From: Liriodendron chinense
Taxonomy: Eukaryota; Streptophyta; Magnoliopsida; Magnoliales; Magnoliaceae
Length of the DNA stretch: 64,000 bases
NCBI GenBank assembly: GCA_003013855.2
Contig: ML058440.1
Coordinates: 1,736,001-1,800,000 of the forward strand
Direction of reading: 5' to 3'
The translations under genes and the position numbers were made by a program. The notes under the pieces were generated by a model, which did no database searches, had not been told where the DNA came from, and worked only from the letters and a program-made list of their open reading frames with translations. Shown one piece after another: positions 42,100 through 50,400 of the stretch. Positions within the stretch are counted from its first letter, which is position 1. The number at the start of each line of letters is the position of its first letter.

Positions 42100-43659
42100 G
42101 GGTAACAATTTTATTAAGCAGCCACCAACAGAAAAGAATACAAAATGAAAACAAAAGGACAAAAAGGACAATTACATCCCTAACATGGCAACCAAGACAC
42201 AAGCATCCAAGTCCTTGATGCCAACGGTCCACTCAAATGCCAATACAAAGCTTTTCGGGCAATGACGCCAAAAGAAGCGGTTTGGTTCTTGAAGCATCTT
42301 CTATTTCTTTCTCCCCAAATAGCCCTTGGGCACGCCATTGCTGACAATCTTCACACTGCCTTCCCTTCTTTACCCACTCCTTCCACAGATCGACATATCT
42401 TCCCCCAAATCCCAAAATTAGAGTGTGAGATGATGACTTCATCAAACACTCCTAAATAATCTAAAATGGGGGCTAGTTGACCGCTAATTGAAGTAAAATT
42501 TCAAAAAAGAAAATATTCTAAAATTTAAATTAAAAATATTTTTCCAAAAAAAATCACCAAATTACCAAGAATCACTGGATCAGATTACATACATGTTTGA
42601 TTTTGTGTTTGGACACAACGATTGCAACCGATTTGAGAGAAATTGGAAGTTTTCAATTTTTCTCAATTGTCCACAACTCGGCCAATCTTCCCCAAATCTC
42701 GAATCAAAATCCACCTGAAATGGGTGCCAATTGACCGCTAATCGAAGTGAAATTTCAAAAAGAAAATATTTTAAAATTTTTAATTAAAAATATATTTTTC
42801 CAAAAAACAAATCACCAAATTACCAAGAATCACTGGATTAGATTACATACATGTTTGATTTTTGTTAGGACACAACGATTACAACTGATTTGAGAGAAAT
42901 TGGAAGTTTTCAATTTTTGCCAATTTTCCACAACTCGGCCAATCTTCCCCAAAGCTCGAATCGAAATCCACGATTTTTCATGCAAAATATGAAGAATCAT
43001 GTACTTGTAACCATTTCACACTAATTTAAGATGATTTAAAACAAAAAAAAAAAAAATCAAAAATCGAAAATGCTCATCGGATCGAAAACGGCCCCCCAAA
43101 TCAGCTTAAATTTTGATTCCAGCTCGAAATTGATGTTTTCTTCGAAGGGATCCACAAAGGATGAGTCGAAATCCATAATAGATCTATTTAGAAGTGGAGA
43201 GAAATAAAATAAAATAAAAATCTAAGTACTTTTTGTGAAGGACTAGTCGCAATATTTCGCAATATCTGCAATGCCATGCGATATATCCATAGTTGTCAAA
43301 TGGCATAAGCAATCCCGTGCAACCCAAGAGTTTAGTGCACTTATGAGATGGAATACTCACATATGTGATGGCACAACCCCTAAACGTTTTCGTTTAACTG
43401 AAAAAATCTAGGAAAAATGAAAAAATACATATATACAAAATTATGTAAAAAGACTACAAGTCTAGGGAATTGTTTTTTATAGTTTTATTAGACCATAACA
43501 AGTTAACTAACAACTACTTAAATGAATGCAAATACTTTAAAATGTGAAAAAACAACATATAAATTTTATTGATGTCATTTTAAGAGAGAACGAAAGTAAT
43601 AGATTTTGAGAGAGATTAAGAGAGATTAAGCAACTAGAGAGATTAAGAGATGAGAGTAT

Positions 43660-43702
<43 letters not shown>

Positions 43703-46700
43703 GTGAAAATAGGGGGTGGGATTGCCTATCTATAGGCAAAATTGAGAAAAAAATGTAGCAAAAAATAAGCTGAACAGTCAGAAATCTAACTGTTGGGAGG
43801 TTATGCCATTGCATACTGTGTACGCAATAGCATAACCTCATAAATATGACTTACACAGCCACATACTTCTCTGTGTGACCACATAAGACAATAAACATAT
43901 ACCACCATGGCATATGCAGTTCATTGGTCCAAAATGGCATATGCAATGGCATAAGCGCTTATGTGATTGCATATGACAATGCTGGATATATCTTGCAATA
44001 CAAAAAAATTTAAACACTATCTGTGCATTTTCTATCACACACGTGGGATACAAGATATATCGTGGGATATATTCGCCAATATTGTCGATACTGAAAACAT
44101 TATCCATATACACAACTGGTGGTCTCAGCCGAAGGTCCTATTATTGACCTATACCTTCCAATAGCTTAGATAGAAACAGGGTGATTTGGGGAATAGAAGG
44201 TCAACTAACATATAAAAGAAAAGAGAGCTTAGAGGTGAAAAGGGAGAGGGTCATAAGACTCATAACCACTCCCATATCTGTGACCTTATCTGTATCTAGG
44301 CACCATAGGTAGGAAGTTTAATTTGATCTCAAAAGCTTGCAGAAGTGATGTTGAGACATACAAGAGTTGACATTTCCCTAGTTTCCTATCGCATAATTTT
44401 TCTCAGATATATTGACATGAATGCCAAGGATTTTGAGGGGGGCCGCTGGCAAGCACATGGCAGAAAATGAATAGATAAGCACAAAGTGATCACTGAATAA
44501 AGAATAAAGGTCCAGTTTAGACAGTGTTAAGAACTTACTTGAAAGGTTCCCCGTATAACCCTCAGCGGCCGGACCATCAATGAAGAAAGTTCTAGAATAA
44601 TTTGTTCATCAAATTCACTTGGCACATACCCAGGAGCAACAGTCGTTGCATTTTGGACAGAATTTCGGCCACTTGATACTCCAGCATCACCATAATCCAA
44701 TGATCCCTGCACAGGCTGCTCAGCAGTGGCTGAGAGCCTCTGTTGATTCTCCCCACTCTGATCCATATCATATCTTCTATCCTCATAGTTATCAGTATCT
44801 GTCTGCTCATCATCTTCATTCCTTTCCTCGGTTGATATTGCTTCTGCCATCAGAATAGAAGCAGTGGAGGGAAGGCCAGTGGCAAACGATGCCTCTGGGT
44901 CATTACTATGACATGTGGCATTCTCTTCATTGAGTTTTAGTTGCTGTAGATGATCCTCATAATTAGCAGCTGCACCCAGATGGTCAGATCCCTTGTAATT
45001 CCTTCTCAAACATCTTCTCATTCTCAATGAGCTTTCCATGAGATCTAACTTCCAAAAAACCTGCATAAATTACAGAATTAAATAAGTTTAATACATTATA
45101 AATGACGATGATCAAATAAGATTGCATCTATAACAGAGAAAGAAAACATAATGCAACAAGAATGTAAGAAATATGCCAACATACCCTCTCAGGATTGCAC
45201 AAACGGTCTGCAAAGAGCCCAAAAAGAACCTTCATTTCAATTAAGCAATGAATGAGTTTGCGCCATTCATAAGCCCCTGTGTATGCACGATGCCGATCTA
45301 TCACATCAACTTGTCCACGCCTATCCATCTGCAAAAACAGGGACAGTGCTAACAATCTATAAATGAAATTAAAGATATACCCAGAAAATGAAGCATCATA
45401 ATAACCATACCTCAACCCGTTGCATGTTTCTTGCTAAAGCAAAACTCGCGACGAGGACTGCAACATACTTATAGGACAATGCAGAAAAGTCTTTCCCAGA
45501 AACTGATTTTGTATCAACTGACTCCAAGCATTCCATCCAGGCAGTTCCCATGGCTTCAGAAACATTCCATCTTCTCACACGCTCTAGATCACTGGTACTC
45601 CTCCGTTGTGCTGATGTGGCCATTGCTACAGCACTGAGACCTCTCCCTGAACCAATCTTGGCATTGCGCTCAAGATCACGGGCAGCAGCCAAAGCAGCAG
45701 CCTTGGCTGAAGCCTTGTCTTTAGGAACAGCTGGGGACTTGTTAGGCATATCAGAAGGCCTTTGAAAGCTAGCAAATGTGTGTAGCCTAGTTGTTTTTCG
45801 CTCAAGCATTGATGTGTCACGCCTAAGCTGCAAATTTCTTGCAGGTGTCCCAGTTTCACCTCCAGCAGCACCAGCAGCAACCATTGCCAATGCCATTGCA
45901 GCAGGTGGAGAAGCAAAAGCGGCAGCCCATCCAGGAGATATCATGGCGAGAGCAGACTGGAACAGATATAAACATTGTCTCAGTGATGCAATGATGACAA
46001 GAAGGGTGATTTTTCAAGACTATCATGTTCGATGCATGCATTAATGCAGTTGAAAGCACGCATGCATCCATGCATAGACATAAAAGAGATTATCATCACT
46101 GGAAGGAAATTGGAATCTGATATATAACTGTAAGGTTGCAAAGCAAAGCACCACCCAATTATGCAACAGAGTCGAAGCAAATACCAATAATCTAAGGTTA
46201 AATGTCATACAAAATGTTGGGTTGTCAGGATTCATGACGAAAAGCTATGACCAAAGTTTTACACTGGCTGCCAACCTATTGCAATCATGGTTCTGAATAT
46301 CGGTATTGGCGCACGGATCAGCCTGGATGAAAAAGATATAATCCAGGCATCACACAGATCGGCCTGGATGAAAAGCGATACAATACAGGCATCACACATC
46401 AATGTCGGTCCGTATTAGATTGTATCGGTTGAAATATTTTTAAGCCATAAAAATATGGAAAATATTAGAAGAAAAGGAAAAAATAAGATATTCAAGGATC
46501 TATCTTCTTTTTCTGTGTTTATGAGAGTGCACAAAATTCAATTGCAAAACTCTTCAATGAGAGTATATACAACTTACAGTTTCCATGGAACTGAAAAGAG
46601 ATAGGAGTGTGGAAGTTCAATCACCTCAAGAGGCAGTGCATCTGCTGCCAAAGCACGGTCATCAACAATGAGGGGATTCAGACCATCTGAAGAAGTAAGC

Positions 46701-47393
46701 TCATGAATACCTGCCAAAAGTGGCCTCCAGCGTCTCAGAATGGCAACAAATGGAGGTAAAATAGCCTCTAAGTACTGTCTTCGAAGAGGCTTTCTGTCCC
46801 TCCCAATTGCATGCCATACCTGCATTACAAAACTTATGGCAAGAAGAATTACCAAGAACTGGAAAACAAAAATAACAAGAAATAAAATCTACATAGAAAG
46901 TTATCATTCATCTTGCATCAGTGAGAGTGAGAAAAACGCATTCCAGCTTCCTCGAAAGTATTACAAACTTAGAGCTGTACACAAACAGAGCCAGCTCGAA
47001 AAGCTCGTTCGGCTCGTCTCGGCTCGAAAAAGCTCGATTAGGCTCGGCTTGTAGAGTTGAACAAGCCAAGCCAAGCCTATTTTATGAGCTCGTTGAAAAT
47101 TCAAGCCAAACTCGAGCCTGGCCTAAGCACGATTCAGCTCGACTCTATTCCAGGCTCGATATTTAAAATATATTATACATAATATATTAATATTATTATA
47201 TAATGCATAAAAAAGTTTAAATAAAATAAAATAAAAACCTAAAAGTCTAAAAGTAACCCATTCGAGCGCCCTGCCCCCTCTCTCTCTTCGAGCCCCCTCT
47301 GTCTCGCCCGCCCCCCTCAAACCCTAGTCGCCCTCGCCCTGCGGTTTCAGTTGCCTGACCGCCTTCCGGCCTCCACGAGGACTATATCCCTCT

Positions 47394-47440
<47 letters not shown>

Positions 47441-50400
47441 ATCGCCCGGCCAGCCAATGCCCGGCCATTCCGGCAGTCCCCAACCTTGTCTGACAGTTGA
47501 CTGCCCCTGTCCGACAGCCGACCTCCCTCCAGCCCTGGGCAAAGCCCATTCCGGCAGTCCTCAACCTTGTCCGATAGGCTTGGTTCGGCTCGAATTTAGG
47601 CTCGAAAGCTCGACCAAACCAAGCCAAGCCTGCCAGTTGGGCTCGAGGACCAAGCCAAGCCGAGCCTGAGCCCAGGTCGCCCGCTAACCAAACCAAGCCG
47701 AACTGTGCAAAGCTCGGCTCGGCTCGGCTCGTGTACAGCTCTATTCAAACTTAGACAAGCATGAGAATCTAACAAGAAAATGCTTCGTAGAATAAATCAG
47801 AACTAGCTTTAACAGTATGGAGAAATGGGATGAAAGTTTTTAAGATACATGGTGTGATTCAGAAATGAAATTGCAGACAGAGAACGTGGATCATGATTAT
47901 TTCAATCATGGGTTCAAGTTTTAGGAGACAAGTTTTATTCAAGCACAGAGAAAGTGGAAAAATGGAAGAAAAGGCATATCGAACTAACCTCAGCATAAAG
48001 AATGCAAGAGGCAACCAACACTCTCTGTCTCTTGGACTCGGAAATTGGCATGTTCAGAACAGGTGCAAGCACACTGTACATCATATTCACAGTATTAGTT
48101 TGGTTCATCCATATTAACATAAGCAAGGAACCGCAATGCAGTCATAGAAATGCTGGCACAGGTTCAGATGCAAGTTTGACAACCAAAGTGGTTAGATGAA
48201 TAGGTATGTGTATATATGCATAATACAAAACGAAATGAACAGATGCACAAGAAAATACAATAATATATCCAAATTATTGATGCTAATGCACTGTAAAAGC
48301 ATTATGACGGCTCAAAATTGCAGTCATAGGACTTGCTGCAGAGAAAGAACACAAACATAGAGATCAATTTTCATTTAGGAAACAGTTTGACTCTAATGCA
48401 TTTTACTCATATTAAATCAATAGGCTCAAAATACACTATATAGAGATGGCTACATCGTGGCAATTTTATAAAAAGAAAATGTAGATGTGGGCATTCTGAG
48501 TAGTATCAACTTTCAGTCCACTTTCATGGTTTGTGTCATTACAGAAATCAGATAATCAGGAGAACACATCAAATGCATAAAAATGCAGATATGATGCTTT
48601 GGAACAACTTCTTGTTGTTTATGACAAGTTGGTAATCATGGTCTCCATGAAAAGAATAACAACATTAGCTAGAAGAAAGTGAAAGGAAGTACAAGATGTG
48701 AGGTAATAAGGAAAACATGGATGTCAGATGCACAACAAAGAAAGATAGCATGGATGTCAGACACACAAAAAAGAAAGACATTTATATACTTCAAAAGGGC
48801 TTTCCTATAAATCAAGACACTCATAGGACAATAAGAACTGTGTATAAATGCTGATTCTAGAACCCTGAATTTGTACCGAAGACAAGTTTGAAAAGAGAAC
48901 TCCATGTAGAAAGTGTGGTGTAGCAAAGACTTTCCCAACATTCATTTCAACAGATTAACTATGGCAAATGTTATCGAGATGCCCAAATTACTTAGTATAC
49001 GGATATAATACAAGAATTTGAAATTGCATATTTTAGTTGCAGACAATGGAAATGAGCAAGATATCTGACACTAGTTCTGAAGTTGGAACAAGAAGAAACT
49101 GACCTCCAAAGCAATGCTGAACGCGGTTTCCTGGTTGATAAGCGGTTATTATTATCTGATGGCACCATTTCAACCATTTGCCCATGTAATCCTTCAGATA
49201 ATCCATCCGTGATGCTCATGTTCCTCATAAAGATGCCATCTTCACCATTGTCCTCTTCCCTCATTGAAGCAAGTACCATCCGGAGCATGCACAGAAATGG
49301 CTGATCACTGTCCAACAATTGGTAAAGTGCAGCCATTCCTCCCATTCCAGTACCAGAGCCTCCTCCAATACCTAGGCCACCACCAAGTCCACATTCATCT
49401 AACAACAAGGCCTGAAGCATGGCAACTGACTTCTTTACTAAAGGGAGTTCAACCCAGCTTCCATTTGAATCTTTTTCCAGAGGACACTTCCAAGACTCCC
49501 AGCCACTGCCACCGCCACCAAAGGTTGTAATTTTGGAGGAGAGGCCAACCCCATACCACAATCGACTCCTATACTTCCAACCCTCAGCTAAATCCAAGGC
49601 ACAGCTTCCATACGACACAAAAGAACACCGAACATGTTCATAGGGCTCTGCTGCTGCAGCAGCAGTGAGACGCTCCATCACTGCTGCAGAAATTTGCCCA
49701 TTCACGTCAGCCATGGAAGCAAGAACCTGATTGCGAGCACAACAGCAACACCAAGAGTTAGAAAGATTTCACAGCAGTAATGGATGCTGCCAAATGGTTT
49801 CAATTCAAAATATAATACTAAAAATGATCATTTTACCAGAACACAGGTATACATATCAAATATGGCAAGGTTTGAGTGCTGCAAATCCTCTGGATCCAAA
49901 ATTTCAGGATAAAGGAGCAAGTATTGATTACAGTTGCAAGTACAATCATGTTAAATGTTTTCCTACAAATATCAAAAGTTTGGTTCATAGCCCAATTGGT
50001 ATAATTCATGGTATAATTGTATAGTTCATTGTACATTCTAGATAACTAATGGTCTTATGTTCAAAATACCAATAGATCTGGAGTTCCTAGGCCCAGGGAA
50101 GGGGTATTCCTTATCCTTAACCCATTCCCAAGCATCCAAGGATCCAATTAGGGTACTCCAAGGTTTTGAATGAACAAGTATCATAATTTTTTACCCCAGG
50201 TAAGAATTAGAGGAGATTAATAAACATAAGAGCTTGAGGAAAATATGGAGATAATCAGCATTTCTTCCCATCATAGTGACACTCCAAAAATCAAACAACG
50301 TGACATGTGGAATGAATTTGCATACCTGTGATTTGCGATAAACAAGTTAAATACAATCTCCAGATACCACAAGTTAAATGTCATGAGATGCAACAGAAGC

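Larger units (their letters stand above)
41155..44102 (-). mobile_element. hAT element, 2.9 kb, internally decayed, with nested insertions
   Basis: A perfect 8-bp duplication, TCCATATA (41147-41154 and 44103-44110), encloses ends CAATCTTTTCCATATC and (inverted) TAATGTTTTCAGTATC. On the minus strand a transposase tail WYHSTMTWA...YFW...QWYYA...DDDFN...SSMWV lies at about 41700-41560. It is homologous to those at 17952 and 27505. The shared GGGAAACATTGGAAAATTGG sequence is near 41270. A roughly 255-bp unit (GGCCAATCTTCCCCAAA, TTGACCGCTAATYGAAGTG) is tandemly repeated three times over about 41720-42960. Nested in it are an L1 tail (42058-42383) and a hAT MITE (43288-43984). Confidence 0.82.

Noticed and set aside
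47123..47696. Arg/Glu-rich and Gly/Ala-rich ORFs
   Set aside because: They arise from the (CT)n run and GGCTCG words of the hAT element and have no protein-like features.
44619..49643. Plus-strand ORFs over BCHC2 exons (44619-44858, 45550-46044, 49083-49643)
   Set aside because: These are antisense shadows of conserved coding exons on the minus strand.
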